Positions 21,790 to 33,255 are shown, counted from the stretch's first letter. The stretch: 64,000 nucleotides of DNA from Metellina segmentata (GCA_947359465.1 OX375872.1:9804137-9868136); one strand, 5' to 3'. Numbers and translations: made by a program. Notes: generated by a model not told the origin, from the sequence alone.

Positions 21790-22037
21790 GATCCCAATCA
21801 AAGGCCGATAACCCCCTGATCAGGTACCCCCAGAGGTATTGATTTGGTATGGGAACATGGGGAATTTTGTGACCACGACCTATTTAACGTGCCCCAGTCA
21901 CCATTAGTGAACACGACGGTCTTTAGCCAGGTCGAAGCGCCGATCTCGCAATCATCAGAATTGCAGACTCCGTCGAGGACAGAACCCACAACCCTTCTGA
22001 TGTGAGCCCGACGCTCTACTGACTGAGCTACCGCGGC
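21790..22037 (-). repeat. tRNA-derived SINE, head type III
   Basis: The minus strand starts GCCGCGGTAGCTCAGTCAGT, a canonical-looking A box, with a B-box-like GGGTTGTGGGTTCTGTCC. Downstream the GGGGCACGTTAAATAGGTCG block resembles the body of the other SINEs (GTGCACSTTAAATCCGTCGTGG). It appears to be a third tRNA-type head on a related body. Confidence 0.65.
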
Positions 22038-22987
22038 TCATATAACTTAATAACTTATTAATCTATTTAGCATTTTCGTACTTGAGATCGACGTTTCTAT
22101 TTTTTTTCATGTTGTTTTAAATATTTTATCCCCTTTTCATGCTTGTGTCTGGTTGCTATTCTGTTATTTTATCGTGAATACGTCTTGCCAATCGGGATAG
22201 TACTGGGGGCATGCACTAAGTCTAGCGTTACAAAAAAGCGTTACAACCGTTTTGTCTCATCATTTCAGAACTAGAAGAAATATTCCGAAGATAAATATGG
22301 CGTCGTATAGACAAAGGTCCTGACAAGACCTTCGGACGTAGTGACTCACTGAGTATATGGGGGGGGGGAGGGGTTCGCAATAGGTCGAAATTCTAAGGTA
22401 CTGGGCGACCTTTTGGCCAGTATAAGTTTAGATTGCGGGAAGTGAGGACTGCGTAAGTGGTGGCATTCGAAAGCTGTCAGGCAACGCTACAATCGGAGAC
22501 TTCGAATAAATAAAATTATCCTTCAATATTAATCTCAAACCACCCTTCAATCGTTCAAACTGTAAATTAATTGATGAATTTTCACAATAAGCCCAATCGC
22601 ACTAACCCGTTTCAAATAAACAATGGAATCTACTCTGAGCATTATAATAATATAGTTAGCTAACTATATATGTATATAGTTAGTGTTTCCAACCGGAAAC
22701 ACATTTAAATCACTGTTCGAATGAGGGCTCTGCTTGTTCACATTATTTTTCAAAGAAAACCCTCCTGGAAATCATTAGATTCCCAGGAACGTTTTAATTT
22801 CTAGTCTGCCTATGGATCATGATAGAAAATTAAGAAAAAATATATATATATACACTGTTTGTTATTTATAATATTTTATGGATAACTTACAAGAAACTGC
22901 AAACAACCTTTGTTTAACCGTCTGAGGTGTCCTCACGCATCATTCTACTTTACGACTGTAATCTTATATGCATGTCTTATAGGATTT
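22038..22987. other. Unassigned stretch with simple repeats
   Basis: It contains a G run (22361-22369), a small palindrome TTAGCTAACTATATATGTATATAGTTAG (spans 22655-22682, given as two arms AGTTAGCTAACTATATA and TATATAGTTAG) and (TA)n at about 22838-22850. No gene. Confidence 0.4.
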
Positions 22988-23520
22988 GACCTTCTTGACC
23001 AAGAAAATTTTTCCAATGGATTCTATTCTAAGGAATGGAGCAATACACACACAATCTTTGCAAATAATTCTATTCTAAGGAAAGGATCAATAGTATCTGC
23101 CCAAGAGTAATATTTTAAAGAAATTATCATTATAGTATTTCCAAAGGTTAAAAGAATTCGTGGATTCTTTAAACCTTTGAGATGTCAGTTTCTATTTTAA
23201 CATCCTTGATTTTCAAATTTTTAACCCACTGAGGGGCTCTTATGCATAATTCCACTTTAAGAGACTACAGTATTCTCTACATGAATTCTAATTACTTTCT
23301 ACCTTTTTGACTATAGAATCTTTCCAAATGATTCTATTCTAAGGAAAGGAGCGGGAAAATCTTTCTAAAGAGAGAGGATTCTATTTTAAGTAAAACCCAA
23401 TCGGCATCTTTTCCCAAAGGATTCTATTCTAAGGATATTACCTATAGTATCAGTCGAAATAATTCTATTTTACGGAAATGACCATTATAATATTTCCAAA
23501 GGGGATTCTTTTAACCTTTA
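22988..23520 (+). repeat. GATTCTATTCTAAGG minisatellite array
   Basis: About ten degenerate units of roughly 40 bp carry GGATTCTATTCTAAGGAAAG and AATCTTTCCAAA. An embedded longer duplication begins CCTTTGAGATGTCAGTTTCT (23.17 kb) and recurs at 23.51 kb. Confidence 0.75.
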
Positions 23521-24035
23521 GGATGTCAGTTTCTGTTTTAACAGCCTTGATTTTCACCGCAAAGAGCCATTCATGGAATGCTGATTCCCATCCCTTCCAT
23601 CTTCTAATAGTTTCTAATAACTAGGGCAACTTTTTGCAACAAACGCAACTTTTTTTCACACGTTCTAGGCTGCATATAAGATACTAAAGCCAAATTTCCT
23701 CTTACAAGGGGTGAATTGTAAGTGAGTTATAACCGCAACATAAATGCAACTTTTTGCATAAACGCAACTTTTTTCAATTTAGTTTAAAATTAAATATAAT
23801 AATAAATAAAATTTCAAGATCACAGATTATTATTAATTATTATAAGTTTCATATGATCTTGAAATTATTTTGCTTACTCATGCTATTTCTACAGTTTCAG
23901 CGCTTTCATGATTAGTTTTAAAATCCGTTTTCACTTTCGTTTTCAGGATGAATACCCCAGCTGCTTAGCTCTCTGCTTTCTTTTCTTTTTTTGCTCTTTG
24001 CTTTTTAGCTGTTTTGTGGTGTTTGAATGATTTTC

Positions 24036-24372
24036 TTATGCATTAAATTATGTTTTTTATTCCCGTAATTCAAGTTTCTATCTCTGAGATCGTTGAAGAT
24101 AGAGTAAAAATTGCAACGGATTTGAAATCTGCTGAAAATTTTACAACAAATCAATAGCTTACATGTGATTTTCTTAAAAGAAATAATTAATTATTCAAAA
24201 TATAATTAAATAATCAAATGGTAAATAATTAAATAATAAATCTGTTTTTGGTATCGATCTGGCGTAGAATTTTAAGCTGATTTGAAATCCGTTGAAATTT
24301 TTACTCTATCTTCAACGATCACAAAGATAGAAACTTGAATTAGGAGAATAAAAAACATAATTTAATGCATAA
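24036..24372. mobile_element. Fold-back (long inverted repeat) element inside hAT-A
   Basis: The left arm (24036-24131) and right arm (24276-24372) are inverse copies of about 96 bp, over 90% alike. They begin TTATGCATTAAATTATGTTT and contain ATCGTTGAAGATAGAGTAAA. The 145-bp loop is AT-rich. Fragments of the same arms are found at 14.03 kb and around 62.0 and 62.28 kb. No target duplication was identified. Confidence 0.85.
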
Positions 24373-24510
24373 AAAAAAAACTGACATTGGAAAACGCGCG
24401 TTAGCAAATTCTGGTTTGTTATTGGTTCAGCGGGACGATCAGAACCATCGTTTATTATTTGGGCCTGCCAGTTGCCACCAACATTTCAGTTCAAAATCCA
24501 GTATTTCAAT

Positions 24511-25680
24511 ATGCCCAAGACTGCAAAGAAAGGGGCGGTAAAAGTATGATCCTATGCTTCGGAGTTTCCAAGGGAATTCAAGGTGACGCCCCGGAATGAC
24601 CTATACTGCGTCATATGTGAAGTCGTTGTCTGCCATGAGCGTCGATCTACTATGAACAAACATCGCAAAAATGGCTAAACACCAATCTATCCTTTTAAAA
24701 AAGAAGACACTCAGATGCAATCTTTTCTTGCCGCTGGTGAGAACAAAATTCAAACAGAGTTGGGTGACAAAATCGTGGCGGCATTCCTCACTGCGAACAT
24801 TCCCTTATACAAAGTGCGAAACTCACAGATGAAAGCTCTCTTCAGTTTATGGTACGTGTTTTGCCCTCTGAATCAACCCTTCGATCACGTGTGTCTGATC
24901 TTGCGAACGCCGAATTACTGCGGATCAAACAAGAAGTTTATGGAAAGAAGGTGTTCGCCCCAACAGACGAAAGTGAAATAAACGGCAAGAAATACTTTAA
25001 CACATTGGTTGGTACTCTTGATAATCCAGAGAAAACTTACGTAATCGACTGTAGAGTTTGCGAGGTGAATGTGGATCATATCAATATGTTGTTCGCCTTG
25101 TTGATGACGTTTTGAAATCTTTGAATATTGAGAGAGGATTTTGCACTTCTTCTATCCGATGAAGTACGTTATATGACTGCGGCTGGAAACACACTCAAAG
25201 TGCGTGGCACACTTGTTTCTCAACTATGCAGAAAAAGTCCGCGGATTATAAGCGAATGTGGACAATCTCATCGCTCGTGTTAAGGCAGCCACAGTAAAAA
25301 ACAAGCTCCGAAAAGCCGCATTTCAGACAATCGGCCAACCAACTGAGCCAGTACTCACAGTAGCAGTGTGTGACCCAGAGATACCAAAAAGTTTGCTGAA
25401 TATCAAAAGCAGCTACAAATGTTTAATTCGTCTCGTAGAAAAATCGGAATCGAAAGAGTTCAACATCGAGACAGCGTATGAAGATATCAGATTGATAGAT
25501 TTTAAAGATCCTTGCAACCTTAAAGCTTATCTTAAAAAACGATTGGAAAAGAATATCGACCTGACGGTTATTGCTATCCCGAGACGATTTTTCTCCAAGT
25601 CATTACTTGCTACTGCAACAATGTCAGGCAACACCAGTCTCTGTTGAGCGCAGTTTTTCAATGTTAAAGAAATTACTGCC
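24511..25680 (+). pseudogene. hAT-A transposase pseudogene (BED finger type)
   Basis: Starting at MPKTAKKG (24511), the reading breaks after 11 codons. It then shows EFPREFKVTPRNDLYCVICE and CHERRSTMNKHRKNG, a Cys2-His BED-type zinc finger close to the one in CGGBP1, itself a domesticated hAT. Next come QSFLAAGENKIQTELGDKIV, LPSESTLRSRVSDLANAELL and LIARVKAATVKNKLRKAAF. The C-terminus has CNLKAYLKKRLEKNIDL and, across a frameshift near 25.64 kb, SVERSFSMLKKLL, the hAT dimerisation core. At least four frameshifts or stops are present, so no active enzyme is expected. Confidence 0.85.
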
Positions 25681-25925
25681 CTAGGATCGTCCATTTAACG
25701 CCGTCAACGTTCTTCTGTATTCAATGATGTATTATAATACTGTTGTTCACGACTGTTATTGTCAATACATTTTGATTTTTTTCATTTTTATGAATATTTT
25801 ATTTTAGATTTTAGTGTATCAAAAATAAATGTAACTTTATTTCTATAAATGGGGGCAACTTTAGGGAATGACAAATGCAATTTTTCCCGTTTTTACTGCA
25901 ACAAAAAAGTTGCCCTACTAATAAC

Positions 25926-26575
25926 GATTAGTTGACGGATTTTGTCATGCACAATGAGTACCTTCATAGCATAGACTTTTCTCCACAATGCTTCTTATTA
26001 AGGCTAACATCCAGTCTAAATAATATGTTTGTTTGGATCATCAGTACACATATTCTCAGTGGCACATCTTCTTTGGGTGACTTCACGGACCCGAATAACT
26101 CCCGGGATACTCAAGCGATCCTTTTCTGCTTTCATAACACAACTCTGCTTCGAATCCCTCTCTGCTTGACGTCTTCTTGTGTTTAGCTCAGTCAAGTATG
26201 CCCCTTGATAACCCACCATCCACGCAGTGTTGCCCCGACAGGGAGAGCAATTGTGCCTCTCTCTTTGTGTGTGTGAACTCCTTTTTTTTCTACTTATTGA
26301 TTACAAATGATTTGTGTTGACTTTCCAGCTCGAGTCAGGTTTGAAATGATAAGATGCAAGCTCGTCTATTTTCTATTGATTTTAAGACAATACCATGCAA
26401 CTTACTGTATGTTCATTGAAGTACAATTAAATAAGTAAAACACAAACAGTTAAAAATTTAAACGTAATAAATTCAGTGCAGGCAAATTGATTCGATCAAT
26501 TAAATACAATCAATTTTATTCTAATCGATTCTATTAATTACATGTAATCAATCAAAATATTAACCAAACTGGAAA
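25926..26575. other. Unassigned stretch
   Basis: No gene recognised. Short repeats of AATCAATT/ATCGATT occur at 26485-26550. Confidence 0.35.
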
Positions 26576-26932
26576 TTACTGAATTTGTAAGTCTGTTATA
26601 TTGCAATTGAACACAAAGGAGTCGACGTAATTCATTTGCGGTGAGACAGAAAGGCGAAAAAAGTTTGAAATAGGCCGACCAACAGTTAAATAGTAATTGT
26701 TGGTGCTGCCATCTACTTTAGAAATATTAAACTTTTTTTCTACTTCTAGGGTTTTGATTTTTTGATTGGAAAAGTCATTCAGAGATTTTTTGCTCAAAGA
26801 TGTTTCAAGATTGCTATCAAACGTGACAAAAAATTTCCTTTTCAAACCACCCATTTTAAGGTATCTATTTAGTTTGTCCAATTCAAAGTTTAGTTGAAGA
26901 GCACTAATACAGATTTCTGACCCTTGCGCCAT
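26576..26932 (-). CDS. Hypothetical 118-codon open frame
   Basis: The open frame begins MAQGSEICISALQLNFELDK and ends DLQIQ. It has mixed, protein-like composition, no simple repeats and no motif I know. It could be a fragment of an element or a chance frame in AT-rich DNA. No splice sites or neighbours support it. Confidence 0.2.
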   Translation of the reverse strand: MAQGSEICISALQLNFELDKLNRYLKMGGLKRKFFVTFDSNLETSLSKKSLNDFSNQKIKTLEVEKKFNISKVDGSTNNYYLTVGRPISNFFRLSVSPQMNYVDSFVFNCNITDLQIQ

Positions 26933-26989
26933 TAAAAAAGTCTGACCAATCGATGTTATTCAATTGAAATCCCATAGCATAAAACCTTA

Positions 26990-27191
26990 AGGTTGGTTGG
27001 AAGTGGAACATACGTCGCACTGGAGTAACACAAAGCGTTATTAACGATGATCGTCGATCAATTCCAAATTGTAAGATCCGACGACAACGCCACGTAATTT
27101 GAACCGTGGTCAAATGACGACGTCAACACTTGAGTAGCCCACTCTCCAAACTTCCACTCCATGCCAACGTGAAGATATTTCAAGCCACCAA
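26990..27191 (-). repeat. SINE copy, head missing
   Basis: On + it reads ACGTCGCACTGGAGTAACAC, TTTGAACCGTGGTCAAATGA and CCCACTCTCCAAACTTCCAC; the tRNA head on the right is lost. Confidence 0.75.
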
Positions 27192-27229
27192 AGTTTTAAC
27201 AATTTCATTGAAGTAACAGAAATGGAAAG

Positions 27230-27345
27230 ATTGTGTTGATATTTTTTGGGGGAAAGATTAAAATGATTATATGGAAAGATATGAATCTTTATAGGGAAAG
27301 ATTAAAGTGATTATATGGAAATGGTATATATGGGCCAAGGAGGTG
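27230..27345 (+). repeat. Short tandem GGGAAAGATTAAA repeat
   Basis: GGGAAAGATTAAAATGATTA and GGGAAAGATTAAAGTGATTA are adjacent copies of about 45 bp. Confidence 0.55.
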
Positions 27346-27519
27346 AGAATAGGTAAGAATTCATGGTAAGGTTTCTTCGGTTAGGTTTTCTTAGCTAAAA
27401 ACCTTTAGACTTATAAGATAACATTTCTCATTCCTAACAATGATTCAAATTAATCAAATTATTTCAGTAAAACGCCTTGCAATTTTGTTTTCATGTCTAG
27501 GAAGATGTGTTATTCCCCA

Positions 27520-27752
27520 TTGAGCCCAGACAGTCAGGTTGGAGCATTAACATCCGGAGGGGTTCAAATCCAACCCAAGACCGGCGTGTTCAAAGGGGAC
27601 TGGCACACGTTAAATCCGTCGTGGCTTAAATGTCCTCACGTTGGCTTGATGTGTAAGTTTGGAGATCTGACGCTGGTTCCAAATTATGATGCGTCGACCT
27701 TTCTCTTCAGGTTTGATTCCGGACCAATAACCCGTTGCTCTGTTCAATAAAA
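27520..27752 (+). repeat. SINE copy, head type II
   Basis: It starts with GCCCAGACAGTCAGGTTGGA and B box GGTTCAAATCCAACCC, followed by CACGTTAAATCCGTCGTGGC and GTGTAAGTTTGGAGATCTGA of the body. The tail is degraded (GTTGCTCTGTTCAATAAAA). Confidence 0.75.
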
Positions 27753-27804
27753 TTCTTAGCAGCTCTACTCTTAGCAGCTACTAAAAACTCTACAGCTCTA
27801 TGTG

Positions 27805-27937
27805 TTTTGGATTATTCTTCATCGAGGTGGTTCAGTGATTTTAAAATTCACGGGCAATAAATAATTTGAGCAGGAGCAGATTTAATATTCTAGTATTTTA
27901 ATGAGTACTATATAATTACATATTTACAACCGAAACA
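27805..27937 (-). repeat. 3' LTR of BEL/Pao element
   Basis: On the minus strand it begins TGTTTCGGTTGTAAATATGT and ends AATAATCCAAAA. Shared blocks with the other LTR include CTGCTCCTGCTCAAATTATT. The integrase frame runs into it and stops here. Confidence 0.88.
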
Positions 27938-29391
27938 TTGAGGTGAAGCAAATACTGTTCCTTCCACTTAAGCCATAACTGTTTTAACAGTCTAGTTTGG
28001 TACACATTCCTCTTGATCAATCTGCCCTTGTTGGAAAGTTTGTTCTCCAGTTCAGCAAAGTGAAGAGGATAGCTGAAATCATTCCTTCCGAATTGAAGAA
28101 AGTGAACAGGTGCAAGTGGCTCTGGATCGCCGAAATCACTTATGGTGTAAGTCAGCGGACGCATATTCACGACGGCTTCAATTTCACTCAAGATGGTTGT
28201 TAGTTCTTCAAATGTCAGGAGGGATTTTCCTAGGATTTTTCGCAATGGATCCTTGACGCCTTTTACTAAACGTTCGTAAAATCCTCCCCACCATAGAGCG
28301 TGTTCAATAATATTTTTCCAGGTTATTCCTTTGTTTGAGATGAAATCCTGTAGTTCTTGATCCTTTAAAATACTTGCTAAACGTTGTAATTCTTTGTCAG
28401 CTGCCTTGAAACTCTTTGAATTGTCGGAATAGACAATTTTGCAAGTTTCAGGTCTCGAAAGAAATCTGCGAAAAGCTAGAAGGAAGGATTTAGTCGACAT
28501 ATCTGTCACTAATTCTAAGTGGATAGCACGAGTAATAGCGCATGTGAAGAGTGCAATGTATGCCTTTGAAGAATAATTTTTTATCAGTTCTAACGAAGAC
28601 GCGAAATCTACTCAGGTGATGTTAAACGGAGGTGCTTCAGTAATTCTATCTCTAGGAAGTTGTCCTGTCAATTGCTTTGCTGGTCTTAACATATATTTTT
28701 TACAAATTAAGCATTTGTTGATGGTTTTTTTTACCTACTGTCTTCTCTTTGGTATCCAAAATTTTCTTATCTGCGTGAGTGTCAGCGACACTCCGCTGTA
28801 CATCACTCTTTCGGGTTCTCTCTTTATCAACAGTTCAGTGAATAATTCATTCTTCGGTAGAAGAACAGGATTGATCTTGTTGAGGGTGAAGTCTGCTTGA
28901 TTGAGTCTGCTTCCAATTCGCAACAAGTTTTCTTCATCTAGATATAGACACACAGTAAATTTTAGATTTCTTTCCAATCTGGGATTTCTCTTTAAACGCA
29001 TTTCGGCTTCTCGTAATTTCTCATCAGATAAACAGCCTTCTCGTTTGTTGGTACTTCTCAAGTTATGTATAAACCTTTTGATCCAGGCTACTATTCGGAT
29101 GATCTTCCGAAGAGAACTGAAGGTTTCAATCTTCATAAAAGGCTCAATTGGAGCGGATGTGCAAAACTTTTGAGAAATGTCCATCTTTTTCTGTCTGGCT
29201 TCTGATTTTCTTAAGTTATTGTCTATTTCTCTTGCTTCTTGGAGCCAGTCACCTCTATCTTGTGTCAACCAGGGAGGACCAAACCACCACAAACTGTCCT
29301 TTTTCAGATCGATAATTGATCGTCCTCTAGTCAGTCGGTCTACAGGATTGTTACGCTCTGGACAATGTCGGCAGTCCATTGGATCAGTCAA
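27916..29391 (-). pseudogene. BEL/Pao integrase remnant
   Basis: Read on minus: NNPVDRLTRGRSIIDLKKDS is the junction after RNase H. An integrase zinc-binding region and the linker LRIGSRLNQADFTLNKINPV follow. The core has VDFASS (first Asp), CKIVYSDNSKSFKAADKELQ (second Asp), HALWWGGFYERLVKGVKDPL (catalytic Glu) and VVNMRPLTY. Segments 28735-29391 and 27916-28509 are in different frames with a stop between, so it is inactive. In life this enzyme would insert the cDNA copy into host DNA. Confidence 0.88.
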
Positions 29392-29394
29392 GCT

Positions 29395-30650
29395 TTAGAT
29401 TTCTGGAAAGTCATGACCTTGTGGAAGTTCATCTATCCACAAGAAACGTGCCACATCTCTGTCAACTTCAGCGAGACTTATCTCTAAGAAAGCTTTTTCT
29501 ATACCGACCACTACTGCGATCTTCTGATTTCGAAATTGTAAAAGCAAATCGAACAAGTCAGAGTTCAAATTTGGACCCGGAATTAGAATGTCAATTAAGG
29601 ATGGCTCACAAGGCGCGTGGCAGGAGGCATCAAACACGATTCGTAAATTCCTTTTATCTTTCCGAATTACAGGGTGATGGGGTAAATATATGATAAATTT
29701 ATTTCTTGAGGTTTGACCTCCTCTACAATTCCTAGAGTAATGTATTCCTGAATGATCGCTCTGTATTCTTCGAACAGTATAGGGTTATTTCGAAATCTTT
29801 TTATTAAGCTGTCGAATCTCTTTTTTGCGGTTTCGTAATTGTTTGGAAGATTAAATGTTCCAAATTTTGTAGGCAACTTGGTTTTATACCGATTATTTTT
29901 AAATTGAATGTTTTCCTCAAAATCTTCTAGCATTTGTTGATCGCATAATTTTTCATCAGATGGCTCATCTTTAGTTACCAATGATTCAAGTTCGAAAAAC
30001 TTCTGAAGTTGAATTGAAGCTCTTTCGTCATCCTTATTTTCTTCCCTAATCGAAACATGCATTACACTTGATGAGTCATTCAAAGAAGCATTAGAAAATC
30101 TATCGTAAAGAGTTCGTCCGATTTTGGTTTCATTCAAAACGAGATTTGATGATAAACGTTTATTGTTTCCCGTCAAAACGGACCAATAATAATCGGAACC
30201 CAACAAAATATCTATTTGTTTTCCCTTTGGCGCCCGATTTCACTTGAATGTCAGATAAATTAATTCCTAACTTTCGTATATTGTTATATACTTCCGCACT
30301 GGGTGTACTAATAACATCTGCGCAAATTTATTCAGTTTCCAAAACCTCTAAACATAAACAAGAATCCGATGTTGAGTCTCGCAATTGAACAGGTACTCTT
30401 TTTTGTGTACAGATATGGGGCTCGTTGGCGCCGAATGTGTGAATTTTCAATGACTCTCTTCCGATTTGTTCCAGACATAATTCTTCAGAAATGTTTTTGG
30501 TAATGAAGGATCGCTGTGATCCCGAATCGAGTAGTAAACGTGCATTTATCGTTTTTTGTAATCCGATAGCCTGGCATCTAACGGTTTGAAAGTAGATGGT
30601 TCTTTTTCTTCAAACGACCGATTGGGAAATTAATAATGTTATAACTATTT
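29395..30650 (-). pseudogene. BEL/Pao protease and reverse transcriptase remnant
   Basis: The protease motif RLLLDSGSQRSFITK lies near 30.52 kb. GSDYYWSVLTGNNKRLSSNL ends the protease domain. The reverse transcriptase begins with NNYETAKKRFDSLIKRFRNN and EEYRAIIQEYITLGIVEEV, and in the next frame FDASCHAPCEPSLIDILIPG and KAFLEISLAEVDRDVARFLW. The sequence then stops before the palm. The catalytic YxDD box and RNase H are absent, removed by a deletion ending near 29.39 kb. Confidence 0.85.
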
Positions 30651-30716
30651 TATCTACATCCGAGGTTGAGGATTTATTTACAGATTCCGCATGGGGTTTT
30701 CGCGTGTTTTCACTTA

Positions 30717-31666
30717 TTACTCGCAAAGTGATCTCAAATGACCCATGGAATTGCAAATAGTACACTCAATATTTTTGACTCGCAGAGAATTTCGTCGTTG
30801 CTCTAAATCGAGACTGCATAGTTCTGGCAAATGTTTAGCAGAGCAAAATGGACAAAGAGTTTCAGTCAGGGTGTTCAAAGTCATCGAAGAAGATACTTTA
30901 TTTTTCGCTGTGTAAAATGCTTTTGAAAGGAACTTAGTTTGGGTTTCATATGTAGTATTTATGGATTTTTCACCTTTCAAATTATTTATCATCATAGTTG
31001 TTTCTCTACTCTCAGCTTCCGTTTTGAGAAATTTAATCAACTCCCTGACGTCTAAATCCTTTGAATCTACAAGCCTTCTATTAAATTCTAGAACAATATC
31101 ATCAGATATCAACTTTAGCAAAATTGGGTAGAGTAATTGTCCGTACATGTCTGAGGTGATTTGCATGGACTCTAAACTTCTTATTTGTGTTTCACAGGTA
31201 TCATAAAGACGCCGCAAGGCTTTTATATCACCAGAATTCTTACAGGGTTCTATGTTTAACAACTCTTACTCATCAACGAATTAACTACTAAATCTCTCCG
31301 ACCAAACCGATCCTTTAATAAATTTATGGCGGAGTCATAATTATCAGCACTAAGCGAAAACCCAGAAACAGCATTTTGTGCAACACCACCCAAATAAAAC
31401 TTTAAATAACTGAATTTCTGCACGTTCGGCAGTCTATCATTACTATGAATAGCAGCATCGAATTGTTGCCAGAATTCCAACCAACAGGCTGGATCACCGA
31501 AATATTTAACAATTTCGAGCTTCAGCAAACGAATAATATTTGAGTGTGAGTCATAATGATCTCTACATTCCAGCAAACCGCTCCCCTCAGAAGAAGCACC
31601 TTCTGTCACTTCAAGGGTACGTAAATCCCTTGTTTCGTTTGGTGGTTTCCTGCTTACGGATCTCAC
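30717..31666 (-). pseudogene. BEL/Pao Gag remnant
   Basis: The N-terminal segment has LKLEIVKYFGDPACWLEFWQ, FSYLKFYLGGVAQNAVSGFS and NLLKDRFGRRDLVVNSLMSK (DUF1759 type Gag). After a frameshift at about 31.26 kb it continues MLNIEPCKNSGDIKALRRLY. It closes with cysteine-rich CPFCSAKHLPELC and CTICNSMGHLRSLCE zinc knuckles. It would form the particle core. Confidence 0.88.
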
Positions 31667-32162
31667 TCATTTTTCTGCTGATCTTTTGGTTGCATGATAT
31701 AATTTTTTTTCTTTATATTCTTCAGATGTAAAAGTTTCTGCCTCGTATTCTTCGATATTATCGATACTTATTAAATTCTCTATTCTATCATTAAGTGAAT
31801 TACGTACTATGCTTTTTTTTCCATTAATTGTGATCGAGTTTCAAGCAATTCTTCTCACAAAGCCAAATTAGTATCAGCATCTAAATGAGGAGCTACAACA
31901 GTTTCTATTTTCTTAATTAATTTTGTACATAGCTGTCTCAAAGTAGAACGTTTCTGTTTCAGTTTTTCTAAACCTTGCGCCATTTGCGCATTCCGGTCTG
32001 GTATTTCTGCAGTACTCATTGTTATGTTTTGTTCAAAGTCGGTATTCTAATAAAGAAAATTTCGCTTACCCGCTTCCAGCTCAATCGGTCTTACCCTTCA
32101 AGTAATCCAAATAATTCACATCGGGAACACAAACTTCACTTCCCGGCGCGTCACGCACCAGA

Positions 32163-32293
32163 TTTTGGATTATTCTGCATCGAGGTGGATCAGTGATTTT
32201 AAAATGCATGTGCAATAAATAATTTGAGCAGGAGCAGGTTTAATATTCTAGTACTTTAATGAGTAATATAGTTACATATTTACAACCAAAACA
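32163..32293 (-). repeat. 5' LTR of BEL/Pao element
   Basis: On the minus strand it begins TGTTTTGGTTGTAAATATGT and ends AATAATCCAAAA. It is followed by TCTGGTGCGTGACGCGCC, where the primer-binding site is expected. Confidence 0.88.
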
Positions 32294-32505
32294 AATAGGT
32301 AAAAGTAAGGGGACATTCCCTAAATTCAGCACGAAGCCGATCGTTATCTAATCAATCATGCAATTTCAAACACTAAAATCGTTCTGAAGATTTGAGTTAA
32401 GAGGAGACAACAAGCAGCGCCATATGCGTGTTTTGATTGGTTACTCATGTTTCATAACAATGTAAAAGAGGAACGACCCCACTCTAACATCAGTACAGTC
32501 TCAAA

Positions 32506-32746
32506 CCTCCAGGTGGTTCACCCGACAAGGTATCTCGGCATTGATAAAACTGACCAGATATTTTGGACGAGATATCTCGTCCATCAAGATCAAGTCATCT
32601 CTCGTTATTTGAAGAAAACGAACCCTATCTTAATTGAGTCCTAATAAGAAAAATCTTCAATATCTGGATATCGAGATATCTCGTCATTAGCAAAGTTGGT
32701 TATATCTTGATGGACGAGATATCTGGTTGAAGTCACTCGGAGGGGT
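32506..32746 (+). mobile_element. piggyBac-like MITE, diverged copy
   Basis: CCTCCAGGTGGTTCACCCGA at the left and GAAGTCACTCGGAGGGG at the right are decayed family ends. The interior contains GGACGAGATATCTCGTCCAT and GAGATATCTCGTCATTAGCA. TTAA is eroded on both sides. Confidence 0.8.
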
Positions 32747-33019
32747 AACTGGCGTTACTGGGTTGACCACGAAAGAAACATTTTCCCGTTCTTTAGTTTG
32801 TCACGCTGCCTGGAGCTTAATTCTATCACAGCCATTCATTTCGTTTCAAAAAGCCTGCGGGGGTGGCCTATAGCTCGGCATCGCATCGTTCATGGGCCAT
32901 TGTACGAAGGAGAAAGAAAACAAATTGTTGTGATGAATGAAATCTACGTTACCTCAGGTAACGGCGACTGAGAACAATTGAAAACGTATGACAGAAAATG
33001 TGGAACTATGAATTTAAAT
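32747..33019. other. Unassigned stretch
   Basis: Nothing recognised between the MITE and the start of the GTATCAGAATA minisatellite. Confidence 0.3.
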
Positions 33020-33205
33020 AAAAATTAGAGTAGTATTCGTAAAAGAACATGTTCAGAAAAACCATCAAAATATATAGGTAAGATAAGGATTAAAACAACA
33101 TAATATGTAGATAAGAAAAGTATCAGAATATGTAGGATAAATGTGTAGAAATATCAGAGAATGTAGGGTAAAAATAAGGAATCAGTATATATATCATCAG
33201 GAATC

Positions 33206-33255
<50 letters not shown>

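Larger units (their letters stand above)
23622..25917 (+). mobile_element. hAT-A copy 3, most complete (2296 bp)
   Basis: Perfect 8-bp target duplication CTAATAAC (23614-23621 and 25918-25925), with termini TAGGGCAACTTTTTGCAACA and the inverse GTTGCAGTAAAA...GTTGCCCTA. Subterminal copies of GCAACTTTTT/AAAGTTGC motifs lie on both sides. This copy defines the family; copies 1 and 2 are deletion derivatives. A fold-back element (24036-24372) lies within its 5' part. Confidence 0.95.
27805..32293 (-). mobile_element. BEL/Pao LTR retrotransposon, internally deleted
   Basis: Two LTRs of about 131-133 bp flank minus-strand gag and pol remnants in BEL/Pao order: DUF1759-type Gag, zinc knuckle, aspartic protease, reverse transcriptase start, then integrase. 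At 4.5 kb it is about 2 kb shorter than expected because the reverse transcriptase palm and RNase H are missing. Frameshifts occur throughout. The LTRs differ at roughly ten positions plus small indels, so the insertion is old. No target duplication was seen. Confidence 0.92.

Noticed and set aside
21970..22037. tRNA gene on minus with canonical TAGCTCAGTCAGTAGAGCG
   Set aside because: The T-arm is decayed (GGGTTCTGTCC) and a SINE-like body follows, so it is treated as a SINE head.
27793..27804. Target-site duplication of the BEL/Pao element
   Set aside because: The five bases next to each LTR (TGTG/CATAG side and AATAG side) do not match.
28616..29693. Plus-strand open frames of 70-104 codons
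   Set aside because: Antisense shadows of the BEL/Pao integrase and reverse transcriptase on the minus strand.
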